DNA of 16,694 nucleotides from an uncultured Clostridia bacterium (lineage in GTDB: Bacteria; Bacillota; Clostridia; Oscillospirales; Oscillospiraceae), in NCBI GenBank assembly GCA_947169005.1, contig CAMVOG010000018.1, positions 1-16,694 of the forward strand. The letters are read 5' to 3'. Position 1 is the first letter of the stretch; each line of letters opens with the position of its first letter. The notes below the pieces were generated by a model. The model saw nothing but the letters and a program-made list of their open reading frames with translations. It was not told the origin of the DNA and ran no database searches. The translations under genes were made by a program, and so were the position numbers. Positions 1-7,562 of this stretch are shown piece after piece.

Positions 1-49
1 GCGACCACCGAGATCTACACTCTTTCCCTACACGACGCTCTTCCGATCT
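1..49 (+). other. Illumina P5/TruSeq adapter contamination
   Basis: The first 49 bases match the Illumina P5/TruSeq universal adapter from its GCGACCACCGAGATCTACAC portion through the terminal CTCTTCCGATCT. This is library sequence left at the contig end, not genomic DNA. Genomic sequence begins at base 50. The adapter is read through by the minus-strand MBOAT reading frame and supplies a false stop codon at 28-30. Confidence 0.98.
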
Positions 50-1218
50 AGGGCGTCCGTAAGACTGTCCGCCCGGAAAAAGACCCAGGCCGCCGTCACC
101 AGGCCGAAGACACAAAGCCAGGAAAGGAAGCGCAGGACCGGGTTTTCCCGCGGGACAAGGCGGTACAGCCGCTCACGCAGAGGCTTGAGGCAGACCCCCG
201 CCACCTGGAGCAGGCCGTGGACCAGGCCCCAGATCACGAAGGTCCAGGCGGAGCCGTGCCAGAGGCCGCTGACCAGGAAGACGATCAGCAGATTGAGGCA
301 GTGCCGCGCCTTGCTCACACGGCTGCCGCCCAGGGGGAAATAGAGATAATCCCGGAACCAGGTGGACAGCGAGATATGCCAGCGCTGCCAGAATTCCTTG
401 ATGGAGCGGGCGGCGTAGGGCAGGCGGAAATTCTCCGTCAGCTCCACGCCGAAGAGACGGGCGGAGCCGATGGCAATATCGGAATAGGCGGAGAAATCGC
501 AATAGATCTGGAAGGAATAACACAGAGCCGCGAACAGAAGCTGGCCGCCGTTATGGGCGGCCACGTCCGCGTAGGCGGTGTTCGCCACCACCGCCAGGTG
601 GTCCGCGATCATCAGCTTTTTGACCGCGCCCCAGAGGATGCGCAGGCAGCCCGCCTTCAGATTTTCATCGGAAAAGCGGCGCTCCCGGCTGAGCTGGGGC
701 AGCAGCCTGTCCGCCCGCCCGATGGGGCCCGCCAGGAGCTGCGGAAAAAAGGCCACGAAGAGGGCGTAGCGCAGGACGTTCCGCTCGGGCGGGACCTTCC
801 CCCGGTACACATCCATCACATAGCCCGCCGACTGGAAGGTGAAGAAGGAAATGCCCGCCGGAAGGGCGAGGTCCAGCCGCAGACCGGGGCCGGAAAGCCC
901 CAGCAGGCCGAAAAGTCTGTCCGCGGCCCCCGCAAAGAGGTTAAAGTATTTGAAAAGGAAGAGCAAGCCGAAATTGAGCAGCAGAGCCACGAGCAGCCAC
1001 AGCCTGCGCCGGGCCCCCTCCCGGCCCATGAGCAGGCCGCAGCCGTAGGTCGTCAGTGTGGAAAAGGCCAGGAGCAGCGCCCAGGCGGGGCCGGAGAACA
1101 TATAAAAGGCATAGCTGACAAGCAGCAGGACCGGGGTCTTCACCCGTCCCGGCAGCAGATAATACAGCAGCAGCGCAGCCAGCAGAAAGAATATATATGA
1201 AAAAGAAACAAAGCTCAT
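50..1218 (-). CDS. MBOAT family O-acyltransferase (AlgI/DltB type), 3'-truncated
   Basis: Multi-pass membrane O-acyltransferase of the AlgI type, which moves acyl (usually acetyl) groups across the membrane onto extracellular polysaccharide or wall polymers. Residue 1-20 MSFVSFSYIFFLLAALLLYY starts a hydrophobic segment, and further membrane segments follow throughout. Family signatures seen are FFPQLLAGPIGR (157-168), FWQRWHISLSTWFRDYLYFP (276-295) and GLWHG (318-322), whose His321 corresponds to the invariant MBOAT histidine, then VFFRA (379-383). About 390 genuine residues are present; family members are usually about 460-520, so the C-terminus is missing. The apparent last residues DRKSVV and the stop come from adapter. 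A GGAG ribosome site lies 9 nt before the ATG. The acceptor cannot be told; a partner SGNH/AlgJ-like protein would be expected beyond the edge. The family call is firm, the substrate unknown. Confidence 0.93.
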
Positions 1219-1241
1219 AAGTCGGCTCCAAAATCAGAAAG

Positions 1242-1247
1242 ATTATA
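1242..1247 (-). promoter_or_regulatory. Putative -10 box for the MBOAT gene
   Basis: A perfect TATAAT on the minus strand lies about 25 nt upstream of the MBOAT start codon. No convincing -35 hexamer is seen at 16-18 nt, so the promoter rests on the -10 box and its position behind the preceding operon's terminator. Confidence 0.4.
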
Positions 1248-1297
1248 CAGCGTTATTGTACGACAGCGGGGCAAAAAATACAAGACCGCCCGGGCAG

Positions 1298-1328
1298 AAA
1301 AAACCTCCGGGGCCATAGGTCCCGGAGG
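1298..1328 (-). terminator. Rho-independent terminator of the dcyD-ridA-patB operon
   Basis: Read on the minus strand, an 8-bp perfect GC-rich stem (CCTCCGGG at 1328-1321 with CCCGGAGG at 1311-1304) with a 9-nt loop is followed by six T residues (1303-1298). It begins 16 bases after the patB stop codon and separates that operon from the MBOAT gene. Confidence 0.9.
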
Positions 1329-1344
1329 CTCGGCAGGGTTTGAC

Positions 1345-2529
1345 TTATTCGTTCAGCGCCTTTACAAGACGCTCCGCCGCACGGCGGACGTTGTCTTCTG
1401 AGGTGGCGAGATTCAGGCGGATGTGGGTATCCTCCTTCCCCATTTCGGGGGTGAAGAACTGGTGGCCGAAATCCACGGCCAGCTTGCACTTCTCCTGGAC
1501 AACGGCCTTGAGGTCCCCGGGCTTCACATAGGCTCCCAGGTCGATCCACTGGAGATAAGTCCCCTCCAGCGGGGAGATCACGACCTCGGGCGCGCCCTCC
1601 CGCAGGATGCCCTCCAACAGGCGGACGTTGCCCTCCACCTGGGCGATGACCTGGTCCAGCCAGACGGCGCCGCCCTCATAAGCGGCCTGGACCGCCACGA
1701 AGCCTGGCTTGGCCCCGCTGAGGTGCATGTGCTTCAGATAGGCGTCGTACTTCTCCTGCAGCTCCTTGTTGGGGATCAAAGCGATGGAGTGGTTAAAGGA
1801 GGCCATATTGAAGGTCTTGGAGGCGGCGGTGAGGGACACGGTGAAATCCGCGCAGTCACAGGAGGCCAGGGTGGGAACGTGCTTGTGGCCGAAAAGCTCC
1901 AGATCCTGGTGGATCTCATCGGAAATGACCTTGACGCCGTGGCGGCGGCAAATGTCCATGAGCTCCGTCAGCTCCTCCCGGGTCCAGATCCGGCCCACGG
2001 GGTTATGGGGAGAGCAGAGGATAAAAACCTTTACGTCGTTTTCCGTGATCTTCCGCTCGAAGTCGGCAAAGTCGATGGAATAGAGGCCGTCCTCATTTTT
2101 CAGCATGGAGCAGACGAGACGCCGCCCGGTCTCCTCCACGGCCTCCATAAAGGGATAGTAGCAGGGGCTGAGAATGATGCAGGCGTCGCCGGGCTCCGTA
2201 AAGGCGCCCACAAAGTGGAAGATGCCCGCCACCACGCCGGGAGTCGTGCGCATCCACTCCCGCTCCGCCTTATAGCCGTGGCGCTTCTCCTCCCAATCCA
2301 GGAAAGCCTGGAAATAGGCGGGAGAGGGCATATAATAGCCGAATTCACCGGACTCGCCCAGCTTTTTCAGAGCCTCGCCCACGCACTCGGGGCTGTGGAA
2401 ATCCATATCCGCCACCCACATGGAGATCATGTCCGCGTCGTCACTGCCGAAGAGGAACTTCAGCCCGTCCCACTTGATGGCGCCGGAGCCGCGGCGGTCA
2501 GCGTAATAGCGCTGTTCAAACTCGTTCAT
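1345..2529 (-). CDS. patB: PatB/MalY family PLP-dependent C-S lyase (cystathionine beta-lyase type)
   Basis: Fold-type I aminotransferase-like enzyme of 394 residues, the normal length for the MalY/PatB family. These enzymes cleave the C-S bond of cystathionine, cysteine or cysteine conjugates, giving a thiol or sulfide, pyruvate and ammonia through 2-aminoacrylate. Visible PLP residues are Asn176 in SPHNPVGR, Asp204 in SDEIHQD and the Schiff-base lysine Lys238 in AASKTFNMASFNHS. The N-terminal MWVADMDF (38-45) is also typical. The ATG lies 3 nt after the ridA stop with a GAGGTG site inside ridA, so the two are translationally linked. Third gene of an operon with a D-cysteine desulfhydrase-like enzyme and RidA. 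The exact substrate is unproven; plain aminotransferase activity is less likely. The gene symbol follows the Bacillus family name. Confidence 0.9.
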   Translation of the reverse strand: MNEFEQRYYADRRGSGAIKWDGLKFLFGSDDADMISMWVADMDFHSPECVGEALKKLGESGEFGYYMPSPAYFQAFLDWEEKRHGYKAEREWMRTTPGVVAGIFHFVGAFTEPGDACIILSPCYYPFMEAVEETGRRLVCSMLKNEDGLYSIDFADFERKITENDVKVFILCSPHNPVGRIWTREELTELMDICRRHGVKVISDEIHQDLELFGHKHVPTLASCDCADFTVSLTAASKTFNMASFNHSIALIPNKELQEKYDAYLKHMHLSGAKPGFVAVQAAYEGGAVWLDQVIAQVEGNVRLLEGILREGAPEVVISPLEGTYLQWIDLGAYVKPGDLKAVVQEKCKLAVDFGHQFFTPEMGKEDTHIRLNLATSEDNVRRAAERLVKALNE

Positions 2530-2532
2530 GCC

Positions 2533-2907
2533 TCAGTCCACCTCGGCGATCAGCTCGACCTCGCAGAGGACGGCCTTGGGCAGCCCCGCCACGGCCACGC
2601 AGGAGCGGGCAGGCTTGCCGGTGAAATACTTCTCATAAACGGCGTTGAAGGCGGCAAAGTCGCCCATATCGGCCAGGTAGCAGGTGGTCTTGACGACCTT
2701 TTCAAAGCAGGTGCCCGCCTCTTCCAGCACGGCGGCGATGTTCTTGAAGACCTGCTCGGCCTGGGCGGAAACGTCCTCCCCCACGACCTCGCCGGACTTG
2801 GGGCAGATCGGGATCTGGCCGGAGGTGTAGAGCATACCGCCGGAAATATACGCCTGGGAATAGGGCCCGATCGCGGCGGGCGCCTTGTCAGAAGTGATGC
2901 GTTTCAT
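2533..2907 (-). CDS. ridA: RidA family 2-iminobutanoate/2-iminopropanoate deaminase
   Basis: Small RidA/YjgF/YER057c enzyme of 124 residues, full length. RidA hydrolyses reactive enamine/imine intermediates, notably 2-aminoacrylate-derived 2-iminopropanoate, to ketoacid and ammonia in the cytosol. Family landmarks are IGPYSQA (13-19), LYTSGQIP (26-33), and the active-site stretch ARSCVAVAGLPKAVLCEVE with Arg101, Cys103 and Glu116. An AGGAGG ribosome site sits 7 nt before the ATG. It lies 34 nt behind the D-cysteine desulfhydrase-like gene and 3 nt ahead of the C-S lyase, both expected producers of 2-aminoacrylate, which makes its role in this operon coherent. Confidence 0.95.
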   Translation of the reverse strand: MKRITSDKAPAAIGPYSQAYISGGMLYTSGQIPICPKSGEVVGEDVSAQAEQVFKNIAAVLEEAGTCFEKVVKTTCYLADMGDFAAFNAVYEKYFTGKPARSCVAVAGLPKAVLCEVELIAEVD

Positions 2908-2941
2908 GTTGTTTCCTCCTATAAATACATTATATCGTGAA

Positions 2942-3970
2942 TCAGACGATTTTCCCGATGATCTCCGGCTCTGCGAAGAGGGACGTGGCCCCGCCCGTGT
3001 GCCAGAAGAGGACCCGGCTGCCCTTGGGCAGCTTACCGGAGCGCACGTGATCCAGCAGGCCGTAAAAGGCCTTGCCGGAATAGACGGGATCGACCAGAAT
3101 GCCCTCCCGGGAGGCCAGGAGCTTGATGGCCTCGTCCGTGCCCGCGTTGGGCTGCTCGTAGCCGGGGCCGTAGTAATCCGTCAGGAAGGTAAAGTCCCCC
3201 TCCCCCACCCGGGCGTCCGTGCCCAGCAGGGACAGGGTCTCGTTGGTGAGCTTTGCGGCGTTTTTGATGTACTGCACGGGCTCGTCAGCCCCCACGCCCA
3301 CGCTCATGAGCTTTGCCTTGCTGCCGCTGAGCGTGCGGCCTGCCATGAGGCCGGCCAGGGTGCCGCCGGAGCCGGTGGCGTGAAAAATGAAGTCCGGCGC
3401 GAAGCCCGCGGCCTCGGCCTGGTCCAGCAGCTCACACCAGCCCTCCACATAGCCCAGGGAGCCCAGCGGGGCCGCGCCGCCGCCGGGGATCTCATAGCAC
3501 TTGTGGCCCTCGGCCTCCAGGCGCGCGATCTGCTCATGGGCCGCGTCCAGCATCCCCTTGAAATCGGGCGGTACGATGTGGATCTCCGCGTCAAAGACCC
3601 GATCCAGCAGCAGGTTGGCCCGGGGAAACTCGTCCGGCTCCACCACGCTCATAAGATACAGCACGGGCTTGAGGCCGCAGCGGCGGCAGGCCGTCGCCGT
3701 CTGCATGGCGTGGTTGGACTGGGTGGCCCCGAAGGTGAAGACATATTCCGCACCCTTGGCCAGGGCGTCAGCCATGAAAAACTGGAGCTTGCGAATCTTG
3801 TTTCCTCCGAAGAGGCCGATGCCCGTAAAGTCATCTCGTTTGATCCACAGCTCGGCACCCAGCTCGTCGCTGAGCCTGTCCAGCCGCTGCAGCGGCGTGG
3901 GGAAAAAGCCCACAGGGGCCTTGGGAAATCGTCTGAGCAGCTCTCTGATCTCATTTGTTTTCATCTTCAT
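2942..3970 (-). CDS. dcyD: D-cysteine desulfhydrase / ACC deaminase family PLP enzyme
   Basis: Fold-type II PLP enzyme of 342 residues. The family degrades D-cysteine to pyruvate, H2S and ammonia; relatives are ACC deaminase and L-cysteate sulfo-lyase. Visible are the PLP lysine Lys58 in GGNKIRKLQF (55-64), the Ser-Asn-His element GATQSNHAMQTA (81-92) and the glycine-rich phosphate loop ATGSGGTLAGL. D-cysteine desulfhydrase is the best guess because the neighbours are a C-S lyase and RidA, but homology alone cannot exclude the other two activities. First gene of the operon, read from a perfect consensus promoter. The start is ambiguous: the ATG at 3970 has AGGAG 13 nt upstream, while the third codon (ATG, 3964) has GGGGG 7 nt upstream. 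Confidence 0.85.
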   Translation of the reverse strand: MKMKTNEIRELLRRFPKAPVGFFPTPLQRLDRLSDELGAELWIKRDDFTGIGLFGGNKIRKLQFFMADALAKGAEYVFTFGATQSNHAMQTATACRRCGLKPVLYLMSVVEPDEFPRANLLLDRVFDAEIHIVPPDFKGMLDAAHEQIARLEAEGHKCYEIPGGGAAPLGSLGYVEGWCELLDQAEAAGFAPDFIFHATGSGGTLAGLMAGRTLSGSKAKLMSVGVGADEPVQYIKNAAKLTNETLSLLGTDARVGEGDFTFLTDYYGPGYEQPNAGTDEAIKLLASREGILVDPVYSGKAFYGLLDHVRSGKLPKGSRVLFWHTGGATSLFAEPEIIGKIV

Positions 3971-3999
3971 GCCCCCTGTTTTTCTCCTGTATATGGAAA

Positions 4000-4028
4000 A
4001 TTATAGCCCGTAAAGCGGCGCTTGTCAA
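4000..4028 (-). promoter_or_regulatory. Consensus sigma-A promoter of the dcyD-ridA-patB operon
   Basis: On the minus strand TTGACA (4028-4023), a 17-nt spacer and TATAAT (4005-4000) match the housekeeping consensus at all 12 positions. Transcription should begin near 3993, about 23 nt before the first possible start codon, leaving no room for a leader regulator. Confidence 0.9.
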
Positions 4029-4076
4029 CCTGGGAAATCCCGCTGCCTGCCCAAGGGAAGCCCCGGGGCAGAAACA

Positions 4077-4136
4077 GACGCCCCACCGACGCAATAGCGC
4101 GATGAGGCGTCCTGTCAAGGTCCGCGTAAACGGACC
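4077..4136 (-). terminator. Hairpins behind folD, candidate terminator without a clear T tract
   Basis: Just past the folD stop, GGTCCG and CGGACC form a 6-bp stem with a 6-nt loop (4119-4136). Further on, GACGCC and GGCGTC can pair (4111-4106 with 4082-4077). Neither is followed by a proper T run on the minus strand, so these are weak terminator candidates. The stretch from 3971 to 4143 holds these hairpins and the dcyD promoter and nothing else that I recognise. Confidence 0.4.
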
Positions 4137-4143
4137 GAGGCTC

Positions 4144-5124
4144 TTACTGGATGTTGTTCTGCAGCTTGCAGGCCTTGATGAGGTTGCGGGCCAGGATGGC
4201 GGAGGTGATGGAGCCGACGCCGGGGACCGGGGTCTTCATGGCGGCCTTCTCCTCCACGGCGTCCTCGCAGCAGCCGTAGGTGGCGACCTTCTGCTTGCCG
4301 GTCTTCTCGTTGATGACGGGGTTGCCGTCCGCGTCAAAGACCTTCTCGCGCACAACGGCGGCGTCGATGACGATGGCGCCTTCCTTGATCATGTCGGCGG
4401 TAACGGAGTTGCGGAAGGGAGTGGCGGCGATGACCACGTCGGCATCGGTGGTATAGCCGTTCTTCTTCTCGGCATGGGTCAGATGATGCACGATGGAAAC
4501 GGTGGCGAAGCGGTTGGTGAGCAGCATGGACACGGGCTTGCCGATAACGTTGGAGTTGTTGATGATGCAGACGTCGAGGCCGCAGGCCACGTCGTCCTCC
4601 TGGCCGGGCTTGGCCAGGGGCAGGGGCGCGTAGTTCTTGCGAACGTGGGCCTTGATCTCCTCAGCGTAGTAGTCGATGACGGCGACGATGGCCTGGGCGG
4701 TGCAGGGATACATGCCCGTGGCGTCGTTGATGACCAGCTTGCCCATGTTGGCGGAGGTGGAGGCGTCCACGTCCTTGAGGGGGTTCAGGTTCTCGCCGAT
4801 GGCGACGTTCTCGTCGATGTTGTCCAGAGGACGGAAGGCCAGGATGCCGTGGATGGCGGGATCGGCGTTGATCTCGCGGAACTTGGCGATGTAGTCCTCC
4901 TGGGACACGTCGGCGGGCATGGCAAAGACCTCGACCTCGATGCCGGCCTCGTTCATGGTCTTGGTAGCGCCCTTCTCATAGGACAGGTCGGGCCCCTTCT
5001 CGCCCACGCGGACGATGCCCAGCTTGGGGGTGATGCCCTTGGCCTTGAGAGCTTCGGCCTCGGCCTTGCACTCGTTCTTGATGGCCTCAGCCACCAGCTT
5101 GCAATCCAGAACTTTTGCGCTCAT
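4144..5124 (-). CDS. folD: FolD-like methylenetetrahydrofolate dehydrogenase, probably monofunctional
   Basis: NAD(P)-dependent 5,10-methylene-THF dehydrogenase of the FolD family, 326 residues from the chosen ATG; normal bifunctional FolD is about 285. AAGGAG lies 10 nt before this ATG but only 1 nt before an in-frame TTG at 5133, which decides the start. Tyr49 and the folate-binding Asp120 in KDVDASTSAN are kept, as is a nucleotide-binding segment NNSNVIGKPVS (189-199) and PVPGVGSIT near the C-terminus. At the position of the catalytic lysine (Lys56 in human) there is Ala53 (SYEKGATK), and at the Gln100 position Phe97 (ILAFRPLD). These residues serve the cyclohydrolase step, so I infer dehydrogenase activity only, as in yeast Mtd1. 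Last gene of fhs-fchA-folD, 32 nt behind fchA. Confidence 0.85.
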   Translation of the reverse strand: MSAKVLDCKLVAEAIKNECKAEAEALKAKGITPKLGIVRVGEKGPDLSYEKGATKTMNEAGIEVEVFAMPADVSQEDYIAKFREINADPAIHGILAFRPLDNIDENVAIGENLNPLKDVDASTSANMGKLVINDATGMYPCTAQAIVAVIDYYAEEIKAHVRKNYAPLPLAKPGQEDDVACGLDVCIINNSNVIGKPVSMLLTNRFATVSIVHHLTHAEKKNGYTTDADVVIAATPFRNSVTADMIKEGAIVIDAAVVREKVFDADGNPVINEKTGKQKVATYGCCEDAVEEKAAMKTPVPGVGSITSAILARNLIKACKLQNNIQ

Positions 5125-5156
5125 GGGAATCAATCTCCTTTACATTATAGCTTGTC

Positions 5157-5786
5157 TCAGCCCAGCTTGGCTGTGACCTTTTCATAGATCTCGTCGCAGA
5201 GTTTGGAGCCCTCCGCCAGCATGGGGAGCAGCTCGTCCTTCACGGACTGGACGTAGGCCGCGTCCGTGATGCTCTTCAGATTGATCTGCACGTTGAGCCA
5301 GCCGCACTGCATGGCCGCCTTGAGGCAGACCACGCCGCAGCCCACATCGGAAACCGCCAGGGTGGAGCCCTTCTCCACCAGCTCCTCATGGAGCTTGACG
5401 GCTCTGTAGGCGATGCGGACGATCTCGATGGGGGCGGAGATCGCCACCAGCAGGGCCGCCTGCATCTTCTCATTCTTGATGGCTTTCTCCTCCTCGGTGT
5501 TGGCAGGCAGGCCGTAAACCTTGGAGAGCGGGGTGAAATTCTCCGCGTCCTTGTCGATGAGGGCCATGAGCTCGTTCTTCATAGCCTCCGCCTCGGCGAG
5601 GATGCGCTGGATATCTCCCTCATAGGCCGCGTACTTCTTTTTGCCGGTGGTGAGGTTGCCCACCATCCCGGCCAGCGCCGTGCCCAGCGCGCCGACTATG
5701 GCGGCTACGCCGCCGCCGCCGGGTGCGGGAGCCTTGGAAAAGGTCTCGTCCACAAATTTGGCGCAGGACCAATCAACGATCGCCAT
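5157..5786 (-). CDS. fchA: FchA: methenyltetrahydrofolate cyclohydrolase / formiminotransferase-cyclodeaminase C-terminal family
   Basis: Protein of 209 residues, the usual size of the stand-alone FTCD_C/FchA family, which interconverts 5,10-methenyl-THF and 10-formyl-THF or deaminates formimino-THF. The N-terminal signature SKAPAPGGGGVAAIVGALGT (17-36) with the glycine run and NLTTGKKKY is diagnostic; the rest is helical, as expected for the family. AAGGAG lies 8 nt before the ATG. It sits between formate-THF ligase and a FolD-like protein lacking the cyclohydrolase catalytic lysine, so cyclohydrolase is the likely job here rather than histidine-derived formimino-THF deamination; no histidine-degradation genes are present in the window. 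Confidence 0.9.
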   Translation of the reverse strand: MAIVDWSCAKFVDETFSKAPAPGGGGVAAIVGALGTALAGMVGNLTTGKKKYAAYEGDIQRILAEAEAMKNELMALIDKDAENFTPLSKVYGLPANTEEEKAIKNEKMQAALLVAISAPIEIVRIAYRAVKLHEELVEKGSTLAVSDVGCGVVCLKAAMQCGWLNVQINLKSITDAAYVQSVKDELLPMLAEGSKLCDEIYEKVTAKLG

Positions 5787-5815
5787 AAAACAGGCTCCTT
5801 TTCTGTGTGATAGGG

Positions 5816-5856
5816 AAAATGCCGGCGAACAGGGTCGTCCGCCGGCATTCTTTTTT
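5816..5856 (-). terminator. Intercistronic hairpin between fhs and fchA (partial terminator)
   Basis: A perfect 10-bp stem (5818-5827 with 5840-5849, AATGCCGGCG / CGCCGGCATT) encloses a 12-nt loop. On the minus strand the run after the stem is only four T residues, two of them in the stem, then CCC, so termination of fhs transcripts is likely incomplete. On the plus strand it is followed by CTTTTTT, a stronger tail, although no plus-strand gene ends here. It could set different levels of fhs and fchA-folD. Confidence 0.65.
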
Positions 5857-5885
5857 CATTTACCGGTCAGCATCCGGGAATCGGC

Positions 5886-7562
5886 TTAGAACAGGCCGGA
5901 GATCTTGCCGTTGGCGTCCACGTCGATCTTCTCGGCGGAGGGGACCTTGGGCAGACCGGGCATCTTCATGATGGCGCCGGTGATGGCGACCACGAAGCCC
6001 GCGGCGGCGGACAGGGTCACCTGGCGGATGGTGATGCGGAAGCCGGTGGGACGGCCGAGCACCTTCTCGTTATCGGTGAGGGAATACTGAGTCTTGGCCA
6101 TGCAGACAGGCAGCTTGCCGTAGCCCAGCTCCTCGATCTTGGCCAGCTCCGTGGAGGCGGCAGCGGCGAAGTCCACATCGTCGGCACCGTAAACCTTCTG
6201 AGCGATGGCGCGGATCTTCTCCTTGAGGGGCAGATCCAGATCATAGCTGTAGGAGAAGTTGTCCTTGGGCTGATCGGCCAGGCGAATGACCTCCTCGGCC
6301 AGCTCGATGCCGCCTTCGCCGCCCTTGCCCCAGACTTCGGACATCTTCACGTTGACGCCCAGCTCCTTGCACTTGCGGGTAACGAGCTCGATCTCGGCGT
6401 CGGTGTCGTTGACGAAGCGGTTGAGAGCCACGACGCAGGGCAGATGGAAGACCTGGGTGATGTTCTCCACATGCTTGAGCAGGTTGGGAAGGCCCTTCTC
6501 CAGAGCAACCAGGTTCTCCTTGCCGACCTCGGCCTTGGGCACGCCGCCGTTGTACTTGAGAGCCTTGATGGTGGCCACGATGATCACGGCGTCGGGACGC
6601 AGGCCGGAGAGACGGCGCTGGATGACGATGAACTTCTCAGCGCCCAGGTCCGCGCCGAAGCCCGCCTCGGTGACGACGTAGTCGCCCAGCTTCATAGCGG
6701 TCTTGGTGGCGATGACGGAGTTGCAGCCGTGGGCGATGTTGGCGAAGGGGCCGCCGTGGATAAAGGCGGGGGTGCCCTCGAGGGTCTGCACCAGGTTGGG
6801 CTTGATAGCGTCCTTCAGCAGGGCGGCCATGGCGCCCTGAGCGTTGAGCTGACCGGCGTAGACGGGCTGATTGTCGCGGGTGTAGGCGACGAGGATCTTG
6901 GAGAAGCGCTCCTTCAGATCCTGCAGGTCGGAAGCCAGGCAGAAGGCAGCCATGACCTCGGAGGCAACGGTGATATCAAAGCCGTCCTCGCGGGGCATGC
7001 CCTGGGCCTTGCCGCCGAGACCGTCCACGATGTTTCTGAGCTGACGGTCGTTCATATCCACGCAGCGTCTCCAGATGATGCGGCGGGGGTCAATGTTCAG
7101 AGCGTTGCCCTGATAGATGTGGTTATCGATCATCGCGGCCAGCAGGTTGTTGGCAGCGCCGATGGCATGGAAGTCGCCGGTAAAGTGAAGGTTGATGTCC
7201 TCCATGGGGATGACCTGCGCGTAGCCGCCGCCGGCCGCGCCGCCCTTCACGCCGAACACAGGGCCCAGGGAGGGCTCGCGCAGGGCGATGACGGTCTTCT
7301 TGCCCAGCTTGGCAAGCGCGTCACCGACACCGACGGTGGTGGTGGTCTTACCCTCGCCGGCGGGGGTGGGGTTGATGGCCGTCACAAGAATGAGCTTGGC
7401 CTTGTGGTTCGGATCATCCGGAATGGTGTTGTAGTTGACCTTGGCCTTGTACTTTCCGTAATAGTCGAACTGGTCCTCGGTCAGACCGACCTTCGCGGCG
7501 ATCTCCTTAATGTTTTTGGGGGTCGCACCCTGGGCGATCTCGATATCGCTTTTGTACTCCAT
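5886..7562 (-). CDS. fhs: Formate--tetrahydrofolate ligase (10-formyl-THF synthetase)
   Basis: ATP-dependent ligase making 10-formyl-THF from formate and THF in the cytosol; 558 residues, full family length. Seen are the N-terminal SDIEIAQGATPKNI (5-18), the ATP-binding loop TPAGEGKTTTT (66-76), the family signature GVKGGAAGGGY (104-114) and VATIKALKYNGG, which has Asn where His is commonest. The N-terminus MEYKSDIEIAQ and the single ATG near a GAGGGG/GAAGG ribosome site support the start. First gene of the C1 cluster with fchA and folD, read from its own promoter. The set gives formate to methylene-THF; the window has no metF, acsE or carbonyl branch, so acetogenesis cannot be claimed and purine or glycine/serine C1 supply is equally possible. 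Confidence 0.97.
   Translation of the reverse strand: MEYKSDIEIAQGATPKNIKEIAAKVGLTEDQFDYYGKYKAKVNYNTIPDDPNHKAKLILVTAINPTPAGEGKTTTTVGVGDALAKLGKKTVIALREPSLGPVFGVKGGAAGGGYAQVIPMEDINLHFTGDFHAIGAANNLLAAMIDNHIYQGNALNIDPRRIIWRRCVDMNDRQLRNIVDGLGGKAQGMPREDGFDITVASEVMAAFCLASDLQDLKERFSKILVAYTRDNQPVYAGQLNAQGAMAALLKDAIKPNLVQTLEGTPAFIHGGPFANIAHGCNSVIATKTAMKLGDYVVTEAGFGADLGAEKFIVIQRRLSGLRPDAVIIVATIKALKYNGGVPKAEVGKENLVALEKGLPNLLKHVENITQVFHLPCVVALNRFVNDTDAEIELVTRKCKELGVNVKMSEVWGKGGEGGIELAEEVIRLADQPKDNFSYSYDLDLPLKEKIRAIAQKVYGADDVDFAAAASTELAKIEELGYGKLPVCMAKTQYSLTDNEKVLGRPTGFRITIRQVTLSAAAGFVVAITGAIMKMPGLPKVPSAEKIDVDANGKISGLF

Noticed and set aside
1423..2940. Long plus-strand open frame (505 codons) opposite patB and ridA
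   Set aside because: It is antisense to two genes with clear family motifs, has repetitive Gly/Leu/His/Asp-rich composition typical of GC-rich antisense frames, and lacks a ribosome site.
3955..5187. Plus-strand open frame of 410 codons opposite folD
   Set aside because: Its translation is Gly/Val/Asp/His-rich with no domain features and is the shadow of the biased codon use in folD.
4144..7562. Evidence for a full Wood-Ljungdahl acetogenic pathway
   Set aside because: Only the three THF C1 enzymes are present; no metF, methyltransferase or CO dehydrogenase genes are in the window.
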